From Ferrovibrio sp. (GTDB lineage Bacteria; Pseudomonadota; Alphaproteobacteria; Ferrovibrionales; Ferrovibrionaceae): a stretch of DNA of 48,677 nt. The translations under genes and the position numbers were made by a program. Below are positions 1-9,472 of this stretch, piece after piece. Under the pieces are notes generated by a model. The model worked only from the letters and a program-made list of their open reading frames with translations. It ran no database searches and was not told where the DNA came from. Every line of letters starts with the position of its first letter. The stretch's first letter is position 1. The stretch is taken from assembly GCF_029255545.1 (NCBI RefSeq), contig NZ_JANLJJ010000027.1, positions 18,700 to 67,376 of the forward strand, in the 5' to 3' direction.

Positions 1-2
1 AG

Positions 3-80
3 CCGCAGGGAGATGGCTCCTGGCAGGTTACCGACCCCTGGGGCTGCAGCCACCGCTATGATGATCCGGCGGTGGGTTAA
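3..80 (+). CDS. possible 3' end of an unidentified gene
   Basis: Frame 3 is open from the window edge to a TAA at 78-80 and encodes 25 residues, including the stretch WQVTDPWGCSHRYDD. Its codons mostly end in G or C, as in the real genes nearby, which hints that it is coding. It is too short to assign to a family. Many relatives carry tpiA upstream of secG, but this tail does not look like the end of triosephosphate isomerase. It could be non-coding. Confidence 0.25.
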   Translation, partial: PQGDGSWQVTDPWGCSHRYDDPAVG

Positions 81-131
81 CCTATTGGTCAGGCACAAAA
101 AACTGTTGAATCCTCCACCTTGGCGGCGGCA

Positions 132-169
132 GGGGCTTTCCCTATCTGGTGTGAGGGTGTAAAAGCCCC
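132..169 (+). promoter_or_regulatory. inverted repeat in the secG leader
   Basis: GGGGCTTT at 132-139 pairs perfectly with AAAGCCCC at 162-169 across a 22-nt loop, and ends 22 nt before the secG start. It has no T-tract, so it is not a standard terminator. It may be an RNA hairpin in the leader. No known riboswitch class is recognised. Confidence 0.35.
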
Positions 170-191
170 CGGACTTTCGGAGATTCAGACC

Positions 192-506
192 ATGATGACC
201 TTCCTTCTGGTGGTGCATATCCTGCTGGCGCTGGCGCTGATCGGCGTCATCCTGATGCAGCGCTCGGAAGGCGGCGGTCTGGGCATGGGCGGCGGTGGCG
301 GTGGGTTCATGACCGCGCGCGGCCAGGCCAACCTGCTGACCCGCACGACGGCGATCCTCGCCACCCTGTTCATTGGCACCAGCATCGTTCTGGCGATCCT
401 GTCCGGCGGCAACACCAAGCCGCGCTCGATTCTCGACACGCAGCCCGCCCCGTCGACTTCGACGCCCGCCGAGTCGCCCAAGCCGGCCGTGCCGCTCTCG
501 CAGTAA
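192..506 (+). CDS. secG: preprotein translocase subunit SecG
   Basis: SecG is the small accessory subunit of the SecYEG channel in the inner membrane and helps SecA-driven export. The 104-residue protein has the family layout: a first membrane helix (about residues 3-21, LLVVHILLALALIGVIL), the conserved loop VILMQRSEGGGLG followed by a glycine run, and a second helix near residues 50-72. The tail is rich in proline and serine. ATG 192 is chosen because SecG proteins begin directly at the first helix; a TTG 72 nt upstream in the same frame only adds unrelated residues. An ATG at 195 is also possible. The downstream gene is pyrG, in the same direction. Confidence 0.95.
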   Translation: MMTFLLVVHILLALALIGVILMQRSEGGGLGMGGGGGGFMTARGQANLLTRTTAILATLFIGTSIVLAILSGGNTKPRSILDTQPAPSTSTPAESPKPAVPLSQ

Positions 507-594
507 GTCGCTGTTTTTACAGCTGGATTAAATCGCGCACCGCGGTGCGCAAAGCCCTTCATTGTGTCGAACGATTAGGTTAAACAGGAATCCC

Positions 595-2226
<1,632 letters not shown>

Positions 2227-2263
2227 GCGCGGCTGGAAAAACACCATCGTCTCCAATATATTA

Positions 2264-2382
2264 CCGTCATGCCCGGCCCCAGGAATTGCTTCTTGGCCGG
2301 GCATCCACGTTTTTGTGTAATCCGGCCGGGTTAAGACGTGGATGGCCGGCCATGAAGCCCTTTCTGGGCCCGGCCATGACGG
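2264..2382. repeat. nested palindromic intergenic repeat, pyrG-kdsA
   Basis: The gap contains two nested inverted repeats. The outer arms are CCGTCATGCCCGGCCC (2264-2279) against GGGCCCGGCCATGACGG (2366-2382). The inner arms are GGCCGGGCATCCACGT (2295-2310) against ACGTGGATGGCCGGCC (2336-2351). Similar CGTCATGGCCGGGC units are scattered in many alphaproteobacterial genomes as REP-like elements. It could act as a terminator for pyrG or stabilise a 3' end. Confidence 0.7.
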
Positions 2383-2423
2383 ATTAGAGTGGTTGCGGGG
2401 CGAGTGATCAGGAGCGACGCAGA

Positions 2424-3269
2424 ATGAGCGATACCCAGAACCCCATTCGCCATGTGAAGGTCGGCGAGTTCGAGATCGGCAACGACCTGCCGCTGACGCT
2501 GATCGCGGGCCCCTGCGCCATGGAAAGCCGCGAGCACGCGCTGGACATGGCCGGTTCGCTCAAGGAGCTGACCGAGAAACTCGGCCTCAACTTCATCTAC
2601 AAGTCTTCATTCGACAAGGCCAACCGCACCTCGATCCGCTCCAACCGCGGCTTCGGGCTGGAAAACGCCATTCCGGTCTTTGACGAGATTCGCTCGACGC
2701 TCGGCCTGCCGGTGATCACCGACGTGCATACGGAAGAACAGTGCCGCGAAGTGGCGCCGCATGTCGACGTGCTGCAGATCCCGGCTTTCCTGTGCCGTCA
2801 GACCGACCTGCTGGTGGCGGCAGCCCAGACCGGCAAGCCGGTGAACGTGAAGAAGGGCCAGTTCCTCGCGCCCTGGGACATGAAGAACATCGTCGAGAAA
2901 TTCGACTATTGCGGCAATCCGAACGTGATGCTGTGCGAGCGCGGCGTGAGCTTCGGCTACAACACGCTGGTCAACGACATGCGCGCGCTGCCGATCATGG
3001 CCGAGACCGGCTGCCCGGTGGTGTTCGATGCTACCCATTCGGTGCAGCAGCCGGGCGGCAAGGGCACGGCCTCGGGCGGCGACCGCCGCTTCGTGCCGGT
3101 GCTGGCGCGCGGCGCCGTGGCGATCGGCGTGGCCGCCGTGTTCATGGAAACCCACAAGGACCCGGACAGTGCGCCGTCGGACGGCCCCAACATGGTGGAA
3201 TTCGACCGGCTGGAGCCGATCCTCGAACAGCTGCTCGAATTCGACCATCTGGCGAAAAGCGGGCATTGA
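2424..3269 (+). CDS. kdsA: 3-deoxy-D-manno-octulosonate 8-phosphate synthase
   Basis: KdsA condenses phosphoenolpyruvate with arabinose 5-phosphate to give KDO-8-phosphate, the precursor of the inner core sugar of lipopolysaccharide. The 281-residue protein is a complete TIM barrel with the conserved stretches [34 protein letters not shown] and ASGGDRR. Cys31 in IAGPCAMES replaces the Asn of the metal-independent E. coli type (GGMNVLES), so this should be a metal-dependent class II enzyme. The ATG follows GGAGCGACGCAGA. The gene is flanked by palindromic repeats on both sides. Here eno is not the next gene, unlike in many relatives. Confidence 0.97.
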   Translation: MSDTQNPIRHVKVGEFEIGNDLPLTLIAGPCAMESREHALDMAGSLKELTEKLGLNFIYKSSFDKANRTSIRSNRGFGLENAIPVFDEIRSTLGLPVITDVHTEEQCREVAPHVDVLQIPAFLCRQTDLLVAAAQTGKPVNVKKGQFLAPWDMKNIVEKFDYCGNPNVMLCERGVSFGYNTLVNDMRALPIMAETGCPVVFDATHSVQQPGGKGTASGGDRRFVPVLARGAVAIGVAAVFMETHKDPDSAPSDGPNMVEFDRLEPILEQLLEFDHLAKSGH

Positions 3270-3296
3270 GACAGGGGCATTTTGCACCGCAAATTC

Positions 3297-3330
3297 TGCA
3301 TCATGGCCGGGCCTTGTCCCGGCCATTTGC
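3297..3330. repeat. palindromic repeat after kdsA
   Basis: A short inverted repeat of the same sequence type as the element before kdsA: ATGGCCGGG (3303-3311) pairs with CCCGGCCAT (3318-3326) around CCTTGT, flanked by TGCA on both sides. It could serve as the kdsA terminator, though no T-tract follows. Confidence 0.6.
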
Positions 3331-3346
3331 ATGAAGGGACATGGTC

Positions 3347-3736
3347 ATGACAACCGACCTGACGATTCTCACTTACACCGGCCTTCTGACGCTGGCGCAG
3401 ATGGCCCTGCAGTCCTTCACCTACAAGGCACAGGTGGGCAATGCCTATACGGTCGGGCCGCGCGATCAGCTAATTGCACCGACAGGCATCGCCGGCCGTG
3501 CCGACCGCGCCTATCGGAACCTGCTTGAAGCCCTGCCAGTTTTTGCGATTGGTGTGCTCGTGGCGCATCTGGCGGACAAGGCCGATGATTGGACCGCGCT
3601 CGGTTGCTGGATATTCCTGATCGCCCGTATTGGGTTCGTTTGTGCCTATCTCGCCGGCTGGCCCTGGGTGCGCACATTGATCTGGAATGCCAGCGCCGTC
3701 GGCGTAGTGATGATCTACTGGCGCATCCTGGTCTGA
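3347..3736 (+). CDS. MAPEG family membrane protein
   Basis: A small integral membrane protein of about 129 residues with four predicted helices, matching the MAPEG family (microsomal glutathione transferase and eicosanoid-related proteins). Family-like features are the NAYTVGPRD loop and the stretch RADRAYRNLLEALPVFA, which holds the conserved R-x-x-R-A-x-x-N-x-x-E pattern between helices 1 and 2. Bacterial members mostly have no known substrate. ATG 3347 has AGGG at a better distance than ATG 3341, which would add two residues. The gene stands alone after kdsA and ends in a palindrome shared with the converging gene. Confidence 0.88.
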   Translation: MTTDLTILTYTGLLTLAQMALQSFTYKAQVGNAYTVGPRDQLIAPTGIAGRADRAYRNLLEALPVFAIGVLVAHLADKADDWTALGCWIFLIARIGFVCAYLAGWPWVRTLIWNASAVGVVMIYWRILV

Positions 3737-3752
3737 GGGCGTCGCGCCCTCA
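3734..3752. terminator. short palindrome spanning two convergent stop codons
   Basis: TGAGGGCG (3734-3741), spacer TCG, CGCCCTCA (3745-3752) form a perfect 8-bp stem. The first TGA ends the MAPEG gene on the plus strand and the last TCA is the TGA of the biotinyl protein on the minus strand. It would work as a compact bidirectional hairpin but lacks a T-tract. Confidence 0.6.
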
Positions 3753-3971
3753 CGCCTCCAGCTTCGCCAGCACCTGGCCTTCCTTCACGTTGTCGCCCTC
3801 GGCGACGGTGAGGACGGCAAGCTTGCCGTCCTTGGGCGCTTCGACCGGGATTTCCATCTTCATCGATTCCAGGATCATCACGATGTCGCCACCGGCCAGG
3901 CTGGCGCCGGCCTCGGCCTCGATCTTCCATACCTTGCCGGTGACATCGGCCTTGATCTCGATAACGGGCAT
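3750..3971 (-). CDS. stand-alone biotinyl/lipoyl-domain carrier protein
   Basis: A 73-residue protein that is a single biotin-carrier domain. The biotinylated lysine is in ESMKMEIPV, with the usual flanking Met residues, and the N-terminal and C-terminal halves repeat the beta-hairpin pattern (ADVTGKVWKI, EGDNVKEGQVLAKLEA). Such free domains act as carboxyl carriers for acyl-CoA or pyruvate carboxylases, or have unknown roles. The start at 3971 is preceded by GTGGAG; a start at 4022 would add an unrelated 17 residues. No carboxylase subunit lies in this window, so its partner is unknown. The 225 bp upstream hold no recognisable gene. Confidence 0.9.
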   Translation of the reverse strand: MPVIEIKADVTGKVWKIEAEAGASLAGGDIVMILESMKMEIPVEAPKDGKLAVLTVAEGDNVKEGQVLAKLEA

Positions 3972-4196
3972 ATACTCCACACTCCCCAGCAGGAACGGCC
4001 GATGTCCGGCCCTTGATGGCAAGAGTGTCGGGATTTCGTGGTTTTAGATCAAGGCCCGCCCAGGCTTCGTGGTCGGTCGCCGGGATGAACAAGCGATATC
4101 CCGCAGCCACGGCGGTTACCCGACCGAAGCCATCATTTCGATCATGACGGCGATCCGCGATCCGGCAGGGTCTGTACATGCTCCGGGTACTCCGGA

Positions 4197-5225
4197 TTAT
4201 CGTGCCGCCTCGTAGCCGGCCAGCACGGCGGCCAGATTGGTGCCGAGGATATCGGACAGATAGCCGCCTTCCTGTACCAGCACAGTTGGCAGGCCGATCC
4301 TGGCCAAGGCCTGGCCGATCCGCCCGAAACCGGCCGTGGTCACCTTCAGGCCCTGCAGCGGGTCCTCCTCCGAGGCGTCGAGGCCAAGAGCCACCACCAG
4401 GGCGCCGGGCGCGAAGACCGTGATGGTCTTCATCGCCTTTTCCAGCGCCTTGAGGTAATCGGCATCACCGGTGCCGAGCGGCAATGGAATATTCAGGTTG
4501 GCGCCGAGGCCGGGGCCGGCGCCGCGCTCATGGGCGTAACCGACAAAGAAGGGGTAATAGCTGGACGGGTCGGCATGCAGCGACACGGTCAGTACGTCGG
4601 CGCGCTCGTAGAAAATACCCTGGGTACCGTTGCCATGATGCACGTCGACATCAAGGATGGCGACGCGCTCGAATTTCTGCCGCAGATGCGCCGCCGCAAT
4701 CGCGCTGTTGTTGAGATAACAGAATCCGCCAGCCATGTCGCGATAGGCGTGATGGCCGGGTGGGCGGCACAAGGCGTAGATGCTGTCTTCGCCATCCAGC
4801 ACCATCTGGGCCGCGGTGGTGGCGACATCGGCGGCGGCGCAGGCGGCCGCGAAAGTGCCGGCGCCGATCGGGCAGGCGGTATCGGCGGTATGCCAGCCGA
4901 GCTTGCCGACAATGCCGGTGGGATAACTCAGCATCTGGCTGCGCATGCCATGAATATTGGGGATCATCTCGCTGCCGGCATCGCCCAGCGCCTGCCATTC
5001 GGCATAGCCATCGGCGAGGAAGGCCAAATAATCGGGGCTATGCACGCGAGCGCGTGGACCCGCGCCGAAACTCTGCGCCGGAATGATGCTGTGCTTGCCG
5101 GTATTGAGTCCTGTCAGCAGGCGCGCGGCGCGCTCGGGTTGTTCGGTGGTCTTGCGCACGGTGCCGCGCACAAGGAAGAACTGCGGGTCGTGACTCTGGT
5201 GGGCGTCGCTGTAGACCGCTTTCAC
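4197..5225 (-). CDS. class II histone-deacetylase-like acetylpolyamine amidohydrolase
   Basis: A zinc-dependent deacetylase of the arginase/HDAC fold, 342 residues, full length. The key pieces are RPPGHHA (two catalytic His), the zinc ligands in ILDVDVHHGNGTQ, the third ligand in LGLDASEEDP, and the catalytic Tyr in QEGGYLSD. The sequence around GMRSQMLSYPTG and GGFCYLNNSA fits bacterial acetylpolyamine amidohydrolases, which release acetate from N-acetylated polyamines or other acylated amines. Its start overlaps the end of the GntR regulator by 4 bp (ATGA), so the two are co-transcribed. The adjacent divergent operon encodes uptake and amino-alcohol phosphate chemistry, which suggests an N-acetylated amine substrate. 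The exact substrate is inference. Confidence 0.92.
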   Translation of the reverse strand: MKAVYSDAHQSHDPQFFLVRGTVRKTTEQPERAARLLTGLNTGKHSIIPAQSFGAGPRARVHSPDYLAFLADGYAEWQALGDAGSEMIPNIHGMRSQMLSYPTGIVGKLGWHTADTACPIGAGTFAAACAAADVATTAAQMVLDGEDSIYALCRPPGHHAYRDMAGGFCYLNNSAIAAAHLRQKFERVAILDVDVHHGNGTQGIFYERADVLTVSLHADPSSYYPFFVGYAHERGAGPGLGANLNIPLPLGTGDADYLKALEKAMKTITVFAPGALVVALGLDASEEDPLQGLKVTTAGFGRIGQALARIGLPTVLVQEGGYLSDILGTNLAAVLAGYEAAR

Positions 5226-5938
5226 GGGCCTGTCTCCGTTGGTTGGGATTGTTCCGGCGGCAGGGTGCGCACCAGCCTGGCGACGCCGCGCCAGGCATCG
5301 CCAAGATGGTATTCCATGCTGCCCTGGATGCGGGCCTCATCGCCGCTTTCGATTGCCGCCAGCAGCGGCTCATGGGTTTCGGCGATGCGATGTGGATCAT
5401 CGTAAAGGCGTCCTATCAGGCCGATCACGATGCGCAGTTCCGAGGCCAGGTCGTCAAACAGCTTGAGCAGGCGGCGGTTGCCCGACATTTCGCAGATCAG
5501 ACGATGGAAACGATAATCTTCCTCAACCTGCCGGGCCGGGTCATTGATGGCGGCGGTTTCGTACAGCACGTCCAGTTGCCGCCGCAAAGCGGCGTGGCCT
5601 TCCGGCGTCAGGCGCCGTGCCGTCAGCACGGCGGCATGTTTCTCGATGCAGATGCGCAGATCGTAGAGGTCGTCGATTTCCTCCGGCGCATGGGTGCGTA
5701 CAAAGAATCCGCGGCTCGGGATCGCCACCAGCAGGCCCTGGCTTTCCAGCAGGCGCCCGGCTTCGCGCACCGGCGCGCGGCTGACGCCGAGTTCACGGGC
5801 GATGGCGGCCTCGGCCACTTTGGCGCCAGGCGGCAGATGGCCGGCAATGATGGCATCGGTGAGCATGGCCGCGATCTGGCTGACCAGATCCTGGCTGGTG
5901 ACGGCGGGCAGTCCGACCGGTTTTGAGGCGAGACGCAT
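5222..5938 (-). CDS. GntR family regulator with FCD ligand domain
   Basis: A 238-residue DNA-binding regulator. The winged helix (about residues 15-78) contains IAGHLPPGAKVAEAAIARELGVSRAPVREA, shown here only to name the GntR signature region, and the helical FCD domain (about 85-215) has the typical DLYDLRICIEKHAA and EDYRFHRLI stretches whose Asp and His residues usually bind a metal and an organic acid or amino acid. It lies divergent to the class II aldolase/ABC operon and upstream of the deacetylase with a 4-bp overlap. A strong palindrome in the shared 114-bp intergenic region is the likely operator, so it probably controls both directions. Confidence 0.93.
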   Translation of the reverse strand: MRLASKPVGLPAVTSQDLVSQIAAMLTDAIIAGHLPPGAKVAEAAIARELGVSRAPVREAGRLLESQGLLVAIPSRGFFVRTHAPEEIDDLYDLRICIEKHAAVLTARRLTPEGHAALRRQLDVLYETAAINDPARQVEEDYRFHRLICEMSGNRRLLKLFDDLASELRIVIGLIGRLYDDPHRIAETHEPLLAAIESGDEARIQGSMEYHLGDAWRGVARLVRTLPPEQSQPTETGP

Positions 5939-5969
5939 GGGTTATGTCCTTGATTCATATTGTATCGTT

Positions 5970-5994
5970 AAAAGTGTCGACTGTCGACACTTTT
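5970..5994. promoter_or_regulatory. perfect palindrome, likely GntR operator
   Basis: AAAAGTGTCGAC (5970-5981) and GTCGACACTTTT (5983-5994) are exact inverted copies around a single T (5982). The site is centred between the divergent gntR and aldolase genes. Its size and symmetry suit a FadR/GntR dimer. The assignment to this GntR is inferred from position. Confidence 0.75.
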
Positions 5995-6052
5995 GCGTTG
6001 CGACTCACTGCTATCGCGTGACAGTATGCCGCATAACTTCGGAGATGCAGTC

Positions 6053-6832
6053 ATGACGGCGACCGTTCGCGCCCTCTCGAATACCGGCAACGATGCGATC
6101 TGGCAGGCCAAGATCGACCTGGCCGCCGCCTACCGCCTGGTGCACCGACTGGGGCTGGACGACAGCATCTACACCCATATCTCGGCCCGGCTGCCCGGCA
6201 CGCATGAGAAATTCCTGATCAATCCTTATGGCATGCGGTTCGATGAGGTGAAGGCCTCGAACCTAGTGACGGTGGATATCGAAGGCGGCGTGATCGAGGA
6301 TCCGCTGGGGCTTGGGATCAACCCGGCTGGTTTCACCATCCACAGCGCCATTCATTCGGCCCGTCCCGATGTGGTCTGCGTGCTGCATACCCATACGGTG
6401 GCCGGCGTGGCGGTTTCCTGCCAGCAGGATGGCCTGCTGCCGCTGAACCAGTGGTCGATGCAGTTCACCGACCGCATCGCCTACCATACCTATGAGGGTA
6501 TCGCCCTCGACCTCGACGAGCGCCGCCGCCTGATCGCCGATCTGGGCGACAAGATGGTGTTTATCCTGCGTAATCACGGCCTGCTGACCTGCGGCCGTTC
6601 GGTCGCCGAGGCCTTCAAGCTGATGCATAACCTGGAGCGCTCCTGCCGCGCCCAGCTTGCCATCCAGTCCGCCGGCGCTGCCATTGTGCCGCCGCCAGCC
6701 GGCGTGCCGCAGAAGGCGGCCGGACAATACCAGAAAATATACGACAAACTCGAAGCCGGTAATGCCCGGGACATCGAGTGGGAAGCCTTCAAGCGCATGT
6801 TGGAGCGCACTGATTCCGATTACCAGACTTGA
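6053..6832 (+). CDS. class II aldolase/adducin family protein
   Basis: A 259-residue cytoplasmic enzyme of the class II (zinc) aldolase fold, related to fuculose-phosphate and ribulose-phosphate epimerase/aldolases. Zinc ligands are visible in VLHTHTVAG (two His) and in LRNHGLL; FLINPYGMRFDEV carries the usual substrate loop. ATG 6053 has GGAG 8 nt upstream. Earlier in-frame ATGs at 5993 and 6026 give residues unlike the family, and 5993 lies inside the operator. It is the first gene of the plus-strand catabolic operon, 25 bp before the transporter binding protein. Members can also be decarboxylases or have unknown reactions, so the substrate is open. Confidence 0.9.
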   Translation: MTATVRALSNTGNDAIWQAKIDLAAAYRLVHRLGLDDSIYTHISARLPGTHEKFLINPYGMRFDEVKASNLVTVDIEGGVIEDPLGLGINPAGFTIHSAIHSARPDVVCVLHTHTVAGVAVSCQQDGLLPLNQWSMQFTDRIAYHTYEGIALDLDERRRLIADLGDKMVFILRNHGLLTCGRSVAEAFKLMHNLERSCRAQLAIQSAGAAIVPPPAGVPQKAAGQYQKIYDKLEAGNARDIEWEAFKRMLERTDSDYQT

Positions 6833-6857
6833 ACCGTGCATCACAGAGGGGGTTGCT

Positions 6858-8408
6858 GTGCTGAAGAATAGCCTGATTGGTCTTATTGCCGTATGCGGCT
6901 TTGCCATATCCGCCGCCGCGCAAACACCGAAGACGGGTGGCGTCGCCAACGTCATCATCCAGCCGGAACCGCCCAGCCTGATGGTTGGTCTGGTGCAGAA
7001 CGGCCCGACCCAGATGGTCGCCGGCAATATCTACGAGGGGCTGCTGCGCTACAGTCCCAAGCTCGAGCCGCTGCCGGGACTGGCCGAAAGCTGGACCGTC
7101 AGCGCCGATGCCAAGACCTATACCTTCAAGCTGAAACCCGGCGTCAAATGGCATGATGGCAAGCCTTTTACCTCAGCCGACGTTGCTTTCACGATCGAGT
7201 TTCTCAAGCAGACCCATGCCCGTGCCCGCGGCAATCTGGTGCAGCTCGAGAAGGTCGAAACGCCGGATGCCGCCACGGTGGTCTTCACCCTGAAGCAGCC
7301 CTTCGGTCCGTTCCTCGGCATCTTCGAGGTTGGCTCAATGCCGATGGTGCCCAGGCACATCTATGAAGGCACCGATTTCAAGACCAATCCGGCGAACAAC
7401 ACGCCGATCGGCACCGGTCCCTACATGTTCAAGGAGTGGCAGAAGGGCTCGTTCATCAAGCTGGTGAAAAACCCCGACTACCATGTCAAGGGCAAGCCGA
7501 ACCTGGACGAAATCTACTGGCATGTCATCCCGGATGCGGCCGCGCGCGCGGTTGCTTTCGAGACTGGCAAGGTCGACATCCTGCCTGGCGGCTCGGTTGA
7601 GAATTTTGACGTGCCGCGCCTGAGCAAGCTCAAGGATGTCTGCGTCACCGGCAAGGGCTGGGAGTTCTTCAGCCCGCTGTCATGGCTGTGGCTGAACAAC
7701 CGCTCGGGTCCGACCGCGAACAAGGCGTTTCGCCAGGCGCTGATGTATGCCATCGACCGCGACTTCGCCAAGAACGTGATCTGGAACGGCCTCGGCAAGG
7801 TTGCCACCGGTCCGTCCAGTTCGGCGATCCGTTTCTATACCGACGACGTGCCGAAATATACGCTGAACCCCACCAAGGCCAAGGCATTGCTGAAGGAAGC
7901 CGGCTACAAGGGCGAGAAGGTGCGCCTGCTGCCGTTGCCCTATGGCGAGACCTGGCAGCGCTGGGCCGAAGCCGTGCGTCAGAACCTGCAGGATGTCGGT
8001 ATCAACGTCGAAATGGTTGCTACCGACGTGCCGGGCTGGAATCAGAAAACCTCGGAATGGGATTTCGACATCGCTTTCACTTATCTCTACCAGTATGGCG
8101 ATCCCGCGCTGGGCGTCGGCCGCAATTATGTCAGCAGTCAGATCGCCAAGGGCTCACCGTTCAACAATGTTGAGGGCTACTCCAATCCTGAGATTGACCG
8201 GCTCTTCGCCGAAGGCGCCGTGGCCGTGCCGGATTCCAAGCGCATGGAGCTTTACACCAAGGCGCAGAAAATCCTGGTCGAGGACGTGCCGGTGGCCTGG
8301 CAGCTTGAACTTGCCTTCCCGACCATCACGCGCTGCAAGGTGAAAGACCTGATCACCACGGCGATTGGAGTCAACGACGGCTTCCGCGACGCCTGGATCG
8401 ACAAATAG
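6858..8408 (+). CDS. ABC transporter substrate-binding protein, peptide/dipeptide type (family 5)
   Basis: A periplasmic binding protein of 516 residues, the length of DppA/OppA-like proteins. It opens with a signal peptide (MLKNSLIGLIAVCGFAISAAAQ, a run of 22 residues ending at the likely cleavage site) and continues with the family block YEGLLRYSP, LAESWTVSADAKTYTF and KPGVKWHDGKPFTSADV. GTG 6858 is chosen because it gives a clean signal peptide behind AGAGGGGG; longer reading overlaps the aldolase. It feeds the two permeases and ATPase that follow. Family 5 proteins bind peptides but also opines, amino compounds and nickel. Confidence 0.94.
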   Translation: MLKNSLIGLIAVCGFAISAAAQTPKTGGVANVIIQPEPPSLMVGLVQNGPTQMVAGNIYEGLLRYSPKLEPLPGLAESWTVSADAKTYTFKLKPGVKWHDGKPFTSADVAFTIEFLKQTHARARGNLVQLEKVETPDAATVVFTLKQPFGPFLGIFEVGSMPMVPRHIYEGTDFKTNPANNTPIGTGPYMFKEWQKGSFIKLVKNPDYHVKGKPNLDEIYWHVIPDAAARAVAFETGKVDILPGGSVENFDVPRLSKLKDVCVTGKGWEFFSPLSWLWLNNRSGPTANKAFRQALMYAIDRDFAKNVIWNGLGKVATGPSSSAIRFYTDDVPKYTLNPTKAKALLKEAGYKGEKVRLLPLPYGETWQRWAEAVRQNLQDVGINVEMVATDVPGWNQKTSEWDFDIAFTYLYQYGDPALGVGRNYVSSQIAKGSPFNNVEGYSNPEIDRLFAEGAVAVPDSKRMELYTKAQKILVEDVPVAWQLELAFPTITRCKVKDLITTAIGVNDGFRDAWIDK

Positions 8409-8421
8409 CACCGGCATGCCT

Positions 8422-8449
8422 GCGACGGCCATCCTGTGATGGTCGCCGC
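8422..8449 (+). other. imperfect hairpin between binding protein and permease genes
   Basis: GCGACGGCCATC (8422-8433) and GATGGTCGCCGC (8438-8449) pair at 10 of 12 positions around CTGT, followed by another GC-rich inverted repeat. It lies in the only long gap (92 bp) of the operon. Such structures often protect binding-protein mRNA so that it is made in excess. There is no T-tract. Confidence 0.4.
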
Positions 8450-8500
8450 GGGCCGCCTGGCCGCCCGTTTGTCCTTCCCTGACCTGCCCCGAAAGTCCTG

Positions 8501-9472
8501 ATGCTGTCCTTTGTTGCCCAGCGGATCGTGAAGGCCGTTATCGTCCTTCTGGCGATCATCGTGCTGAATTTCTTCCTGATCCGCGCCGCGCCGGGTGATC
8601 CGGCGCTGGTCATGGCCGGCGAGGCTGGCGCCGGCGATGAGATGTTCGTCGCCCAGCTGCGCGAGAAGTTCGGCCTCGACCAGCCATTGCCGAAACAGCT
8701 TTTCCTGTATGTGAAGGGCGTGGCCGGTTTCGATCTCGGATTTTCGTTCCGCCAGCAGATGCCGGTCTCGAAGCTGATCCTCGACCGCCTGCCGGCCACC
8801 CTGTTGCTGACTGGCTCCGCTTTCCTGATTTCCCTGCTGCTCGGCGTTCTGCTCGGCGCCCTGGCGGCCCGCCGCGCCGGCAGTTGGGCAGACACGGTCA
8901 TCACCGTGGTGGCGCTGGTTTTCTATGCCACGCCGCTCTTCTGGGTGGCGCTGATGGCGATCCTGCTGTTTTCGGTCACCATGGAATGGCTGCCCAGCTT
9001 CGGGTACGAGACGGTCGGCGCCGGTTATACCGGATTGGTGCATATACTCGATGTCGGCGCGCATCTGGTGTTGCCGGCCGTCACGCTGGGGCTCTTCTTC
9101 ACCGCCACCTATGCTCGCATGACCCGCGCCTCGATGCTGGAGGTCGTGCGGCTCGATTTCGTCAAGACCGCCCGCGCCAAGGGACTCAGCGAGGGACTGA
9201 TCCAGCGTCGGCACGTGCTGCGCAATGCGTTGCTGCCAGTCGTCACCCTGGCTGGCCTGCAGGCCGGTACCCTGGTTGGCGGTGCCGTGTTGACCGAGAC
9301 AGTGTTCGCCTGGCCCGGCATTGGCCGGCTGATGTACGAGGCGCTGCTGCAGCGCGACTATAACCTGCTGCTCGGGGTTTTCGTCGTTTCCTCCGCCATG
9401 GTCCTGGCCTTCAATCTGGTAACTGATCTGATCTACCGCCTGGTCGATCCACGTATTGAGATGGCGTCATGA
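8501..9472 (+). CDS. ABC transporter permease, DppB type
   Basis: A 323-residue inner-membrane permease with about six helices. It shows the DppB/OppB N-terminus (VLNFFLIRAAPGDPA), the cytoplasmic coupling motif FVKTARAKGLSEGLI, and the C-terminal VFAWPGIGRLMYEALLQRDY stretch. It pairs with the next gene to make the channel of the importer. Its end overlaps the next start by 4 bp (ATGA). Confidence 0.95.
   Translation: MLSFVAQRIVKAVIVLLAIIVLNFFLIRAAPGDPALVMAGEAGAGDEMFVAQLREKFGLDQPLPKQLFLYVKGVAGFDLGFSFRQQMPVSKLILDRLPATLLLTGSAFLISLLLGVLLGALAARRAGSWADTVITVVALVFYATPLFWVALMAILLFSVTMEWLPSFGYETVGAGYTGLVHILDVGAHLVLPAVTLGLFFTATYARMTRASMLEVVRLDFVKTARAKGLSEGLIQRRHVLRNALLPVVTLAGLQAGTLVGGAVLTETVFAWPGIGRLMYEALLQRDYNLLLGVFVVSSAMVLAFNLVTDLIYRLVDPRIEMAS

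Noticed and set aside
3715-4179. 154-codon frame overlapping the biotinyl protein
   Set aside because: It is the out-of-frame companion of the real gene, with Arg/Gly-rich low-quality sequence.
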